DNA of 39,685 nucleotides from Micromonospora maritima (GCF_902825405.1 NZ_CADEAU010000009.1:1-39685), one strand, 5' to 3'; shown: positions 22,556-30,081, counted from the first letter of the stretch. The notes: generated by a model not told the origin, from the sequence alone. Made by a program: numbers and translations.

Positions 22556-22622
22556 CGGTGGGGCGCCGGCCGCGGGTCGGTGCCCTCGCCACCTCCACAG
22601 CGGAGGAGAGAGCGAGGGCGAC
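22556..22622 (+). repeat. type A element copy, outer stem CCGCTG/CAGCGG
   Basis: Left arm 22545-22550 lies within the end of the previous gene; right arm 22598-22603 merges with the Shine-Dalgarno. Sequence differs from the usual arm but pairs perfectly. This is the last copy before type B elements take over. Confidence 0.83.
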
Positions 22623-23030
22623 ATGGGTCGCATGAAGGAACTGAGCATGGCGGTGGAGGACCTGCGGGCGCTCGGGCCGATCGAGCTGGCCGAGCTGGGC
22701 CGGCAGCTCGACCTGGTGTTCCCGTCCGGTCGCGAGTCGCCGGGAGCGCATTTCCTGGCCAGCGTGCGCGACATGCTGGCCGACAAGATCGAGAAGGACG
22801 GGGGTGCGCCGGACCCCGACGAGGTGTCGCCGGTCGAGATCCTGTGGGACGTGATCCCGGACGGCCGGAACGCCTGGGACGTCTTCCTGGACCTGGAGGT
22901 GTTCCGCACCAAGGTCGCGCGGCAGAGCACCCTCACCATGCAGGGGGTGCGCAGCACGCTCAACCTGATCGGCTGCGACCTCTGGCGCGAGCTGCTGGAC
23001 AAGCACATTCCGGACAGGTTCTACCTCTGA
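22623..23030 (+). CDS. hypothetical protein, paralogue of the gene at 25572 (135 aa)
   Basis: ATG at 22623 with GAGGG four bases upstream. Helical, with LGPIELAELGRQLDLVFPSG and SPGAHFLASVRDMLADKIEK; then PDPDEV...AWDVFLDLEVF and a C-terminal LIGCDLWRELLDKHIPDRFY. The product of 25572-25988 shows the same order of segments (GTPGARWLKANRDWL, PDPDED, EAWQAFAELCLFDS, MMADEMFRLLIRRYAP), so the two probably arose by duplication. Function unknown. Confidence 0.84.
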   Translation: MGRMKELSMAVEDLRALGPIELAELGRQLDLVFPSGRESPGAHFLASVRDMLADKIEKDGGAPDPDEVSPVEILWDVIPDGRNAWDVFLDLEVFRTKVARQSTLTMQGVRSTLNLIGCDLWRELLDKHIPDRFYL

Positions 23031-23115
23031 TCCGACCGCTTCCGCCGCGCCCAGCACCGTGCGAGCTGGGCGCGTGCGGTGGCCGCCGGGGCCTGAGCAG
23101 GAGGAGGAGATGGAC

Positions 23116-23415
23116 ATGAAGCTGGCATTCGAGTGGGACGTGGCCGAGCAGCACAGGCTGGAGATCGAGCTGGACGACCTGTTCGACTGGCTGGTCCGGG
23201 AGGGCGTACTCGACGAGGACGCCCCGCGAACCCTGGAGACGCTCCGCGAGGTCTACGAAGAGAGCAACGAGATCGAGCAGCTCCTGTGGATCTCGCAGGG
23301 CAAGGACACCGTCGTCCGTCATGGTGTGCGGGAGCTGACCTCCCACCCGTTCGAGGTGCGCGAGCCTCGGGCGGAACACCCGCACGACTACGGGGACTAC
23401 AGCGACGTGAACTGA
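23116..23415 (+). CDS. hypothetical protein (99 aa)
   Basis: Two ATGs stand six bases apart; I chose 23116 because GGAGGAG then lies six bases upstream, whereas 23110 touches it. Product MKLAFEWDVAEQHRLEIELD then DLFDWLVREGVLDEDAPRTL: acidic alpha/beta, ending HDYGDYSDVN. First gene behind a type B element. Not recognised. Confidence 0.82.
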   Translation: MKLAFEWDVAEQHRLEIELDDLFDWLVREGVLDEDAPRTLETLREVYEESNEIEQLLWISQGKDTVVRHGVRELTSHPFEVREPRAEHPHDYGDYSDVN

Positions 23416-23503
23416 CGCCTGACCGCTTCCGTCCGGCCCGCCTCGTGCGGGCCGTGGCGGTGGCCGCCAGGGCCAACGAGGAAAGACCCGGAAGGGGTTC
23501 GAG

Positions 23504-23779
23504 ATGACCACTCGCAGGGAGTTGTCCGACTGGTTCGACCGGGGCGTTCGAGAGGGCGCCACCCACATGATCGTCGTGGTCGACGAGTTCGACCACGAAG
23601 ACTTCCCCGTCTACGTGAAGCCCGGCGAGGATCCGGTGGCGCGGTATCACCAGGAGGCGGAGGGGCACATGCAGCGCGTGATGGAGGTGTACTGCCTTTC
23701 CCTGGACCGGGACGCGCAGCTCCGTGAGACCCGGGCCTTCCACCTGGACTTGCCCCCGCAGGCAAGCCGGAGCGACTGA
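23504..23779 (+). CDS. hypothetical protein (91 aa)
   Basis: ATG at 23504 with GGAAGGGG six bases upstream. MTTRRELSDWFDRGVREGAT then HMIVVVDEFDHEDFPVYVKP and EDPVARYHQEAEGHMQRVME: a helix-strand-helix protein. Similar small proteins ('..DWFdrGv..gatHmiVv.DtfdyeDYPVyV.....') occur widely in actinobacteria and their phages as proteins of unknown function. Confidence 0.84.
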   Translation: MTTRRELSDWFDRGVREGATHMIVVVDEFDHEDFPVYVKPGEDPVARYHQEAEGHMQRVMEVYCLSLDRDAQLRETRAFHLDLPPQASRSD

Positions 23780-23849
23780 CTGCTTCCGTGACGCCCGGCT
23801 CAGGCCGGGCGTGCGCGGTGGCCGCCAGGCCAGGACGAGGAGAGATGAG

Positions 23850-24098
23850 ATGTTCCGGATCGAGTTGAGTCCCGAGGCTGCCGAGTTGATCGAAGACGCG
23901 GCCAAGCTGCACAGCGGGACCGGCGGCCACCCCGCGATCGAGGTGGCCGGCGTACTGGTGTTCCTCTACATCAAGGACGGCAAGGTGCAGGTCTCCGTGG
24001 ACCTCGACACCGCCATCCCCGAGGTCACGTTCGGCCCCGACCGTGACGTGCCGCTGCACATCACGGTGCAGGGGCAAACGGTCTTCGACGCACCCTGA
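23850..24098 (+). CDS. small beta-rich hypothetical protein (82 aa)
   Basis: ATG at 23850 with GAGGAGAG five bases upstream. MFRIELSPEAAELIEDAAKL then AIEVAGVLVFLYIKDGKVQV and SVDLDTAIPEVTFGPDRDVP. Looks like a small alpha/beta domain. Not recognised. Confidence 0.82.
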   Translation: MFRIELSPEAAELIEDAAKLHSGTGGHPAIEVAGVLVFLYIKDGKVQVSVDLDTAIPEVTFGPDRDVPLHITVQGQTVFDAP

Positions 24099-24173
24099 CC
24101 GCTTCCGCCGTGCCCCGGAACCGTGCGCCCGGGGCACGCGCGGTGGCCGCCAGGCCAGGACGAGGAGGGCGAG

Positions 24174-24503
24174 ATGGGAGACGAGCCACGGCGGTGGCGG
24201 ATGCACGCCGGGAAGGTCGAGCGACCGATTGAGGGTCGACCGTTCCTGAACTTCGGAGATCCGCGCACCGTGCGCTTCAACGGGCGCGAGCCGGTGCCGG
24301 TTGAGGTGGCGGAGGATCCGGAGGGCACCTACTGGGGCTGGATCCGCAAGGAGGCGGGGCGCGCGGATTGCGATGGTGAGCCGATCCTGATCCAGCCGCA
24401 CTTCGGCATGTTCAGCATGCAGTTCCACTGCGGCGCCGAAAAGGAACAGGAGTGGGGCCGGGGCGAGATCGTGCGCCTGTCGGTGCGCGAAGTGACGGAC
24501 TGA
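24174..24503 (+). CDS. hypothetical protein (109 aa)
   Basis: ATG at 24174 with GAGGAGGG four bases upstream. The sequence is rich in Pro, Gly and Trp (EGRPFLNFGDPRTVRFNGRE, DPEGTYWGWIRKEAGRADCD, PILIQPHFGMFSMQFHCGAE), which suggests a compact beta domain. Not recognised. Confidence 0.82.
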   Translation: MGDEPRRWRMHAGKVERPIEGRPFLNFGDPRTVRFNGREPVPVEVAEDPEGTYWGWIRKEAGRADCDGEPILIQPHFGMFSMQFHCGAEKEQEWGRGEIVRLSVREVTD

Positions 24504-24574
24504 CCGCTTCGGTCGGGCTTGGGGCGACCCGAGCCCGGCAGTGGCCGCCAGGGCCTGGATGGGAGATCGAGATC

Positions 24575-25486
24575 ATGACGGAGGACAAGCGGCCGGTGGT
24601 GACGCCCGACAGCGCGCCGCAGGAGATCGACAAGCGGCTGGTTGAGCTGGCGTGGAAGCGGGCGCACCTCCAGGCATTCCTGGAGAGCGACCGCCTCAGC
24701 GACGAGCAGCTCGCCGACTACGAGCGGCAACTGGAGGCGGTGCTCGACGAGGAGGCGCCACTGGAGGCCGCGTACAACCGCCGGCGGTGGTCGCGGTGGT
24801 GGTGGGTGCCCAACGGGCACCTGCACCGGGAGGGCAAGTGCTCGACGCTCTACCAGAGCACCGAGCTGAGGCTGACGCCGGCGGCGAGCGGGCTGAGCGA
24901 CGAGGAGCTGGTCGACAAGTTCGGCTGGTACGTCTGCACCACCTGCTACCCGGACGCGCCGGCCCTGCCGAGCTTCCGGACGCCGGGGACGTACGCGGCC
25001 GAACAGGCCGACGCCGAGGGGTGGTGCCTGAACACGGTCCCCTCGTACGTCGACCGCCGGTACCGCTCCCCGTACGGCGGGTGCAACGACTGCGACGCGA
25101 CCGGTGTGGCGGTGACCAGCCTCGGGAAGCTGCGCAAGCACAAGCACCAGCGGCGAGCGGACGCCGCCGACCGGGAGGCGCGGATCAAGGACCCGAAGCT
25201 GATCGGCACGGCGACCGGCGAGCCGCTCATGGTCGACAGGAGCGAGATCAAGACGCGGCGCACCGCCGAGATCGACTGGGTCCGGCACATGGAGTACGCG
25301 CACCCGGACGGCTGGGGCCGCGACGACGAGGGCAGGGCGGAGGAGCGCAGGTTCGCGCGACAGATCGCCGAGGCGCTCGCCGCGAAGGACCAGGTGACCG
25401 TCGAGGAGATCGAGGCCGAGCTGATGCCGAAGGTCGAGGCGAAGATCCGCAAGGCCAAGCGGGAGTTCGAGCGGTCGCAGCGCTGA
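24575..25486 (+). CDS. hypothetical protein with a Cys pair region (303 aa)
   Basis: ATG at 24575 with GGGAGA eight bases upstream. N-terminal helical coiled region (LVELAWKRAHLQAFLESDRL), a middle domain with GHLHREGKCSTLYQ, YVCTTCYPD and YGGCNDCDATG (candidate zinc knuckles: CxxC at CTTC and CNDC), then a long basic and acidic helix at the C-terminus (AEERRFARQIAEALAAKDQV). One of the longest genes of the operon. Not a family I can name. A nucleic-acid-binding role is plausible from the Cys pairs only. Confidence 0.84.
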   Translation: MTEDKRPVVTPDSAPQEIDKRLVELAWKRAHLQAFLESDRLSDEQLADYERQLEAVLDEEAPLEAAYNRRRWSRWWWVPNGHLHREGKCSTLYQSTELRLTPAASGLSDEELVDKFGWYVCTTCYPDAPALPSFRTPGTYAAEQADAEGWCLNTVPSYVDRRYRSPYGGCNDCDATGVAVTSLGKLRKHKHQRRADAADREARIKDPKLIGTATGEPLMVDRSEIKTRRTAEIDWVRHMEYAHPDGWGRDDEGRAEERRFARQIAEALAAKDQVTVEEIEAELMPKVEAKIRKAKREFERSQR

Positions 25487-25571
25487 GCCGCGAGGGGTGA
25501 CGGTGCTCGCCCGGCCTGGTGCCGGGCGGGTCGCCGCCGGCCGCGCGGTCGGAGATGATGTGAGGTGGAAG
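25487..25571 (+). repeat. type A element inside type B territory
   Basis: Reads GTGACGGTG, a GCCCGG...CCGGGC hairpin, GCCGCC and CCGCGCGG before the start region, like type A copies at 22 kb rather than the type B copies on either side. A second such copy is at 25989-26056. Confidence 0.7.
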
Positions 25572-25988
25572 ATGGATGAGCGTGAGGCCGTGATGCGGGC
25601 GGTCGGCATCATCGAGGGCCTGAGCGTGGACGAGCTGTCGCAGATCGAGGGGTTGCGGATCGGCAATCCGGACGGGCCGGGCACGCCCGGGGCGCGGTGG
25701 CTCAAGGCCAACCGTGACTGGCTCTGCGAGACGACGGCGACCCTGGGGGCGTTCCCGGACCCGGACGAGGATGACTTCGACACCCTGGATAGCAGCGAGT
25801 TGACCTTGCCGGGCGACCGGGAGGCGTGGCAGGCGTTCGCCGAGCTGTGCCTGTTCGACTCCCCGTACATCCGGTCGACCATCGGGGAGCGGCGGTTCCT
25901 CGACACGGACTGCGTGCGGGCGGCGCTGGAGATGATGGCGGACGAGATGTTCAGGCTGCTGATCCGCCGATACGCACCGCAGGGGTGA
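25572..25988 (+). CDS. hypothetical protein, paralogue of the gene at 22623 (138 aa)
   Basis: ATG at 25572 with GAGG six bases upstream. Segment order matches the 22623 product: an N-terminal helix (AVGIIEGLSVDELSQIEGLR), GTPGARWLKANRDWLCETTA, a PDPDED linker, EAWQAFAELCLFDSPYIRST, and a C-terminal MMADEMFRLLIRRYAPQG helix. Both members sit behind type A elements even though this one lies in type B territory, so the element and gene may have moved together. Confidence 0.84.
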   Translation: MDEREAVMRAVGIIEGLSVDELSQIEGLRIGNPDGPGTPGARWLKANRDWLCETTATLGAFPDPDEDDFDTLDSSELTLPGDREAWQAFAELCLFDSPYIRSTIGERRFLDTDCVRAALEMMADEMFRLLIRRYAPQG

Positions 25989-26056
25989 CGGTGCCGGCCA
26001 GGGCGACCTGGCCGGACGCCGCCGGCCGCGCGGTCGGAGATGGGTTGGTTCGAGGA
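25989..26056 (+). repeat. type A element inside type B territory, second copy
   Basis: GTGACGGTG then CCGGCCAGG-gcga-CCTGGCCGG, GCCGCC and CGCGCGG. The apical stem is a perfect 9-bp pair. Confidence 0.68.
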
Positions 26057-26368
26057 ATGGATCTGGTGATCGCGCCGGAGACGGCAGTCGAGCGCGCCGA
26101 GCTGCTGCACAAGCTAGACGCGGCGCTGACCTGGGGCACGTCGTGGCAGGTCGGAACCCAGGTCGAGCTGGTGGCGCCGAACCGGGACCGCTGGACGGTC
26201 CAGGTGCTCGACGAGGAGCGCGCCGAGCTGCAATGGCTTCACCGCGGCTACGGGGTGGCGCAGGTGCTCGGTTGGCCCGGGTCGAGTAGCGGCCTGGCGC
26301 TGCCACCTGATCTGGCCCGCCGGGTCTGGGAGGTGTCGCGCCGGCTGACGGCGAGTGCGGTGAGGTGA
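26057..26368 (+). CDS. hypothetical protein (103 aa)
   Basis: ATG at 26057; the Shine-Dalgarno is weak and close (GAGGA). MDLVIAPETAVERAELLHKL, then a strand region (QVGTQVELVAPNRDRWTVQV, LDEERAELQWLHRGYGVAQV) and a C-terminal helix. Not recognised. The leader of the next gene (26369-26455) has a divergent hairpin that fits neither type A nor B well. Confidence 0.8.
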   Translation: MDLVIAPETAVERAELLHKLDAALTWGTSWQVGTQVELVAPNRDRWTVQVLDEERAELQWLHRGYGVAQVLGWPGSSSGLALPPDLARRVWEVSRRLTASAVR

Positions 26369-26455
26369 CGTGCCGGTTGGGTCGGGCGCCTGGGATGCTG
26401 TCCCGGGTGCCCGGCCCTGGCGGTTCGACGCCGACATGGAACGAGGAGACGAGAG

Positions 26456-26917
26456 ATGATCAAGGAAGAGGCCAGCCGGCTCCAGCGGGAGCTGGAGGCG
26501 TTGAGCGGGGCCAGCGGCGTCGAGGGCATCAAGGCGGCCACCCGGCTGCGCGAGGACATGGTGAAGTCGATTCAGCGGGCGCGGGCGCTCATGGCGGCCG
26601 ACCTGTTCTACCTCAAGGGCATGTCGTCGAGGGAGATCGCAGGCGCGGTCAGCGACGACCACACCAGCGTGACCCAGGCGGGTGTGCTGAAGTGGATGAA
26701 GGAGCAGATCGGCCGCGACCCCCTGGTGTACGTGGGCGCGTGGCGCGACAGCGACGGCTTCCACGTCGACGAGTTCCGCGCGGAGACCCCCAAGCAGATC
26801 CGCGAGGTGATGGACGCCGGCATCCACCTGGCGCCGGCCACCTGGGACCTGGACGTCAGCCAGGTCGACGCCGAGGACCTGTGGCGGCGGCTGACCCGAG
26901 CGGAGGAGGGGCGTTGA
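26456..26917 (+). CDS. helix-turn-helix protein, sigma region 4-like (153 aa)
   Basis: ATG at 26456 with GAGGAG seven bases upstream. An N-terminal helix (EASRLQRELEALSGASGVEG) is followed by ADLFYLKGMSSREIAGAVSD and DHTSVTQAGVLKWMKEQ, a helix-turn-helix of the sigma-70 region 4 or resolvase kind ('l...G.S.reIA......s.vsv...vl.w'). The C-terminal part (VYVGAWRDSDGFHVDEFRAE) is alpha/beta. Probably a DNA-binding regulator. Its stop overlaps the TTG start of the next gene. Confidence 0.83.
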   Translation: MIKEEASRLQRELEALSGASGVEGIKAATRLREDMVKSIQRARALMAADLFYLKGMSSREIAGAVSDDHTSVTQAGVLKWMKEQIGRDPLVYVGAWRDSDGFHVDEFRAETPKQIREVMDAGIHLAPATWDLDVSQVDAEDLWRRLTRAEEGR

Positions 26918-27201
26918 GCGACGGAATGGACAAGCGCATGGTGGGGGCGGTCAGCGACTGGCTGAACCGGCTCCCGTTCGAGCGCGAGGAACTGCTGCGG
27001 GCGCTCGGCGACGAGTACGTGGAGTCGATGGAGCGCGCCGACCATTGGATCGATCGGGAGAGGGAGTTCCGCCTCGGCCGGGTCGACGAGGTGCTGCTGC
27101 ACGCCTACCTGACCGACCAGCTGCGGATGCTGGACCCGGGGACGGTGGGTGATGCGGCGGGGATCGCCGCAGCGCTCGTCATCCGGGCAGCTAAGGGCTG
27201 A
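26914..27201 (+). CDS. hypothetical protein (95 aa)
   Basis: TTG at 26914 overlaps the previous stop as TTGA and has GGAGG seven bases upstream; the ATG at 26926 (MDKRMVGA) is 19 bases from that site, so TTG is preferred. Acidic and helical (VSDWLNRLPFEREELLRALG, DEVLLHAYLTDQLRMLDPGT). It is the last gene before a terminator. Not recognised. Confidence 0.8.
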   Translation: MSDGMDKRMVGAVSDWLNRLPFEREELLRALGDEYVESMERADHWIDREREFRLGRVDEVLLHAYLTDQLRMLDPGTVGDAAGIAAALVIRAAKG

Positions 27202-27236
27202 AGAAGGGGCCACGCATTGACGTGGCCCCTTCTTTC
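27201..27236 (+). terminator. Rho-independent terminator
   Basis: Starts at the last base of the stop codon of the gene at 26914. A 14-bp perfect stem AAGAAGGGGCCACG with CGTGGCCCCTTCTT encloses a 6-nt loop; the 3' side is T-rich (TTCTTTC). Confidence 0.88.
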
Positions 27237-27238
27237 AT

Positions 27239-27259
27239 CTACCTTGGATGTATTGAATG
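27239..27259 (+). promoter_or_regulatory. conserved promoter-like motif P-CTACCTTGG, copy 1
   Basis: CTACCTTGGATGTATTGAATG starts two bases after the terminator. The same 21-bp word with two changes is found right after the only other terminator in the operon (34459-34479). A -10-like TGTATT lies inside. It is likely a promoter, or an operator for a phage regulator, restarting transcription after the terminator. Confidence 0.7.
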
Positions 27260-27358
27260 CTTCTAACGCGACGGAGCCTGGCCGCTTCCGTGCCCGCCGG
27301 CGAGGCCGGCGGGTGCCGTGGCTGCCAGATCGGTGCCAGAGAAAGAAGGGGAGAAACA

Positions 27359-27784
27359 ATGCGGCTCAAGGAATTCGCGGTGGCGGTCGGGGCGCTCATC
27401 GCGCTCGCGGGCTGCGGCGGCGGGGACACTCCCGCCTCCGCTGGCGCGTCGCCGTCCAGCTCGCCGAGCCTGGCGGCGCCCGTCGCGGCGACCAGCTCGG
27501 CGGCGCCCGCCCGAGACGCGGCGACGGAAGCGGCGTGCAAGGCGAACGAAGCCGCCCAGGCGGACGGGATGGACGGCGACCCGAAGGTCATGGCGCGGGT
27601 CGCCGAGCAGGCGCAGCGGTCGGCCGAGGAGGGCGTGGTCTTCCAGGGCAAGTTGCTGGCCGACAGCGCGGAGATGGCGCGCTTGGCGGTGGGCGACTCC
27701 GACGAGTTCGCCATGCAGGCGCACATGATCGCCGGGTCGATCAGCCTGAGCACGGCCTGCATCGAGGCCGGCTACATCTACTGA
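27359..27784 (+). CDS. predicted lipoprotein (141 aa)
   Basis: ATG at 27359 with AAGGGGAG five bases upstream. Signal peptide with lipobox: MRLKEFAVAVGALIALAGCG, Cys at residue 19. A Ser/Ala/Pro-rich linker (about 20-50) leads to a helical domain (ATEAACKANEAAQADGMDGD, AEQAQRSAEEGVVFQGKLLA) with two further Cys. Expected to be anchored outside the host membrane. First gene behind the terminator/promoter block, so it may be expressed separately, perhaps in lysogeny; superinfection exclusion is one possibility. Confidence 0.84.
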   Translation: MRLKEFAVAVGALIALAGCGGGDTPASAGASPSSSPSLAAPVAATSSAAPARDAATEAACKANEAAQADGMDGDPKVMARVAEQAQRSAEEGVVFQGKLLADSAEMARLAVGDSDEFAMQAHMIAGSISLSTACIEAGYIY

Positions 27785-27866
27785 CCTGGCCGTTTCTGTA
27801 GCACCCGGCTGCCGAAGCCGGGTGCTGCGGTGGCCGCCAGGGCCAACGAGGAGGAGATCGAGACAG

Positions 27867-28187
27867 ATGGACACCAATACGCACCAGGCGCAGGACGGCA
27901 ACCCGGACGAGGTGCTGGGAGTCAACCCGGCCTTCGCCGGCAAGCGCATCGTCATGTACGTCGACGAGACGATGCTGACCGAGCGAGGCTACCGGCCGGT
28001 CATGATCGTCGAAGGCGAGCGCGGCTTCCACGAGCAGGGTGACCCGGAGCGGCTCCAGGAGCCGTGGTACTTCGGGCACGACTTCCGGACCGCCAAGCGC
28101 CTCGTGGATGAGGCGAACGAGCGGCTCGGCATCTCGCCGGAGGAGGCGCTGAAGATCGTCTTCGCCTCGATGTTCGGCAACCGCTGA
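27867..28187 (+). CDS. hypothetical protein (106 aa)
   Basis: ATG at 27867 with GAGGAGGAG ten bases upstream. MDTNTHQAQDGNPDEVLGVN then KRIVMYVDETMLTERGYRPV and a C-terminal helix (RLVDEANERLGISPEEALKI). Alpha/beta. Not recognised. Confidence 0.83.
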   Translation: MDTNTHQAQDGNPDEVLGVNPAFAGKRIVMYVDETMLTERGYRPVMIVEGERGFHEQGDPERLQEPWYFGHDFRTAKRLVDEANERLGISPEEALKIVFASMFGNR

Positions 28188-28266
28188 CGCTGGCCGTTTC
28201 CGTCTCGGCCCACCGCAAGGTGGGCCGGTGGCGGTGGCCGCCAGGGCCAAGATGGAGGACGAGATC

Positions 28267-28590
28267 ATGAAGGCAGACCACTACGTCGAGCGCGGGCAGG
28301 ATGAGCAGTTCCTGATCCGCAGCGAGACGGGCTTCGCGGTGTTCGGCATCGGCGAGATCGCGCGCTGGATCGAGGCGTCGCAGTACGACGACGAGGAGCG
28401 CTTCGACCGGGTGTGGCACCTGCCGCCCGGCGGTGAGCCGGTGCCGTGCACGCTCCCCTGCCGGCGCACGCACACCTCGAAGGACGGTGCCGGCTTCGAC
28501 GACTACGCCTGGCACGAGGTCGACGCGGTGCCCGAGAACACCGGCGAGCCGGTGGCGACGGGCGTCTACCGCACCGACCTGCGGAGCTGA
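28267..28590 (+). CDS. hypothetical protein (107 aa)
   Basis: ATG at 28267 with GGAGGA seven bases upstream. MKADHYVERGQDEQFLIRSE then TGFAVFGIGEIARWIEASQY; a CTLPC pair follows, and the end is YAWHEVDAVPENTGEPVATG. Not recognised. The next two genes follow within four bases each and lack type B elements. Confidence 0.83.
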   Translation: MKADHYVERGQDEQFLIRSETGFAVFGIGEIARWIEASQYDDEERFDRVWHLPPGGEPVPCTLPCRRTHTSKDGAGFDDYAWHEVDAVPENTGEPVATGVYRTDLRS

Positions 28591-28594
28591 GGCC

Positions 28595-28984
28595 ATGGCC
28601 ATCACCGTCGAGAGGGTCCGCAGGGCGCTGGAGCAGCTCGCGGCCGAGCGTCCCGACCACCGGGATCCGCGACCCGCTCAGGGGCAGCCGCCCCGGTACG
28701 TTACGAACGGCGAGCCGGCCTGCCTGGTGGCGCACGTGCTGCACCGGCTGGGCATGTCGGTCGGCGCGCTGCGTGAGCTGGACCGGGAGCCGGGGCGGTT
28801 CGGCGCCGGCGTGCGCATCCGTGACAGCCGGCACCCGGCGTTGCGGGTGATGTCCCGGCCGGCGCTCGACCTGCTGGCCTACGTGCAGTTCGTGCAGGAC
28901 GCCGGCTTCGCGTGGGGCGCGGCGGTCGAGGACGCCTTCGCCGAGCAGCACCGGTACGGCCGGTTCACCCGGACGTGGGTGTAG
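28595..28984 (+). CDS. hypothetical protein (129 aa)
   Basis: ATG at 28595, four bases after the previous stop, with GGAG in the upstream gene. The product resembles small proteins with 'itverVrraleqLaaerPdh...ylv..gePaClVahvLhrLG.svg.L..LD', known to me from actinobacterial phages without a function. Mostly helical (SRPALDLLAYVQFVQDAGFA). Confidence 0.84.
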   Translation: MAITVERVRRALEQLAAERPDHRDPRPAQGQPPRYVTNGEPACLVAHVLHRLGMSVGALRELDREPGRFGAGVRIRDSRHPALRVMSRPALDLLAYVQFVQDAGFAWGAAVEDAFAEQHRYGRFTRTWV

Positions 28985-28986
28985 CC

Positions 28987-29322
28987 GTGGCGAAGCTGAG
29001 CACCGAGGACCTGAGGCAGTACCCGGTGATCGTGGCCTGGGGCTGGTACTGGGGCTCGCCGGTCGAGTACATCAGGCGGCAGATCAACCTGGCGCGGCTC
29101 GACGGGGCGCCGGGCGACGTCTACGAGAAGCAGCCGGCCGCCGACTGGGAGACGCACCCGCAGCACAAGCGGGGGTCGCTGAGCGACGGGGACCTCTACT
29201 ACATCGGCAAGGAGGACCGGGTGTGGAGCCGGTGGCGCCCGGACACGATGCTCCCCTACACCAGCGACGGTGTGGAGCGCCGGCTCGCCCGGGTGCGGGA
29301 AGCCGCCGCGGCGCAGTCCTGA
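28987..29322 (+). CDS. hypothetical protein (111 aa)
   Basis: GTG at 28987, two bases after the previous stop. VAKLSTEDLRQYPVIVAWGW then YWGSPVEYIRRQINLARLDG; rich in Trp and Tyr. No good Shine-Dalgarno, so it relies on coupling. Not recognised. Confidence 0.8.
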   Translation: MAKLSTEDLRQYPVIVAWGWYWGSPVEYIRRQINLARLDGAPGDVYEKQPAADWETHPQHKRGSLSDGDLYYIGKEDRVWSRWRPDTMLPYTSDGVERRLARVREAAAAQS

Positions 29323-29390
29323 CCGCTTCCATCCCGGCCCGCCATGGTGGGCCGCGGGTGGTGGCCGTCAGGCCAGGAAGGGAGGCCGGA

Positions 29391-29687
29391 ATGCCCGGCG
29401 AGGACGAACACAAGGACTGGTGCGACGAGCACGACGAGGAGCAGGGCTGCGCCACCGACTGGTCGGGCTGCGCCGACTACGACACGGGGGCGGAGATCCT
29501 CACCAGGATCCTCCAGCGGCCTGGCCAGGCGCCGATCGTGCAGCTGTCGCTTCAGGTGGACGGCAGCGAGGTCGTGGCGGACTTCTCGCCGCACACGCTG
29601 AAGCGCCTGGGCGGCGAGATCGAGGGGCTGGTGTCCGAGGCGCGGGCGCTCGCCTACCAGCACGAGAAGGAGACCGCGAGCAGTTGA
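29391..29687 (+). CDS. hypothetical protein (98 aa)
   Basis: ATG at 29391 with GGGAGG five bases upstream. An acidic Cys/His-rich N-terminus (KDWCDEHDEEQGCATDWSGC) could bind metal, followed by strands and a helix (IVQLSLQVDGSEVVADFSPH, LGGEIEGLVSEARALAY). Not recognised. Confidence 0.82.
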   Translation: MPGEDEHKDWCDEHDEEQGCATDWSGCADYDTGAEILTRILQRPGQAPIVQLSLQVDGSEVVADFSPHTLKRLGGEIEGLVSEARALAYQHEKETASS

Positions 29688-29761
29688 CCCGGCCGCTTCC
29701 GCCGGGCTCGGGGCGACCCGAGCCCGGGCGGTGGCCGCCGAGGGCCAAGAAGGAGGACAAG

Positions 29762-30001
29762 GTGAGCGAGAAGGATGACCGGCTGATCGTGCTGGCCGGC
29801 GGGGACGCGGTGTACGTGTTCCGGCCCGATCAGGACGAGACCGCGCAGGCGCAGCAGGCGGTCCTGGACGTGGCGTACCCGGCCGACGAGACGGCGCGGT
29901 TCCGCGTCGCCCCGGACCGGTGGCCGGCAGCGGAGGCGGCGCTGCTGGCCGAGTCGCCCGACCTGACGATCGTGGACGTGCGAGGCGCCGGCTCCGAGTG
30001 A
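29762..30001 (+). CDS. small hypothetical protein (79 aa)
   Basis: GTG at 29762 with AAGGAGG five bases upstream. VSEKDDRLIVLAGGDAVYVF then RPDQDETAQAQQAVLDVAYP: alpha/beta, acidic. Not recognised. Confidence 0.8.
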   Translation: MSEKDDRLIVLAGGDAVYVFRPDQDETAQAQQAVLDVAYPADETARFRVAPDRWPAAEAALLAESPDLTIVDVRGAGSE

Positions 30002-30081
30002 GCATCGCTGGGCCGCTTCCGTGGCACCTGGCTTCGGCCGGGTGCGCGCGGTGGCCGCCCAGGCCAGGAGGGGAGGGCATC

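Larger units (their letters stand above)
10567..22622 (+). repeat. type A intergenic RNA elements, about 29 copies
   Basis: Each copy fills the space from a stop codon to the next Shine-Dalgarno. Common form: an outer stem CCGTGCG/CGCACGG, a short ctgac-like bridge, a long inner hairpin beginning GGTG and ending CCACC with a variable GC-rich apex, then the 3' outer strand running straight into the GGAGGAG Shine-Dalgarno. Copies: 10567-10707, 10867-10957, 11351-11438, 11628-11720, 11991-12071, 12354-12422, 12663-12759, 13189-13270, 13445-13526, 13905-13982, 14235-14312, 14583-14650, 14966-15047, 15675-15754, 16340-16418, 16674-16755, 17008-17090, 17505-17585, 17838-17918, 18240-18319, 18803-18881, 19074-19163, 19980-20055, 20494-20573, 20991-21069, 21427-21520, 21914-21992, 22257-22327, 22556-22622. 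Outer stems covary (see 16674, 19085, 20495, 22246, 22545). Confidence 0.9.
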
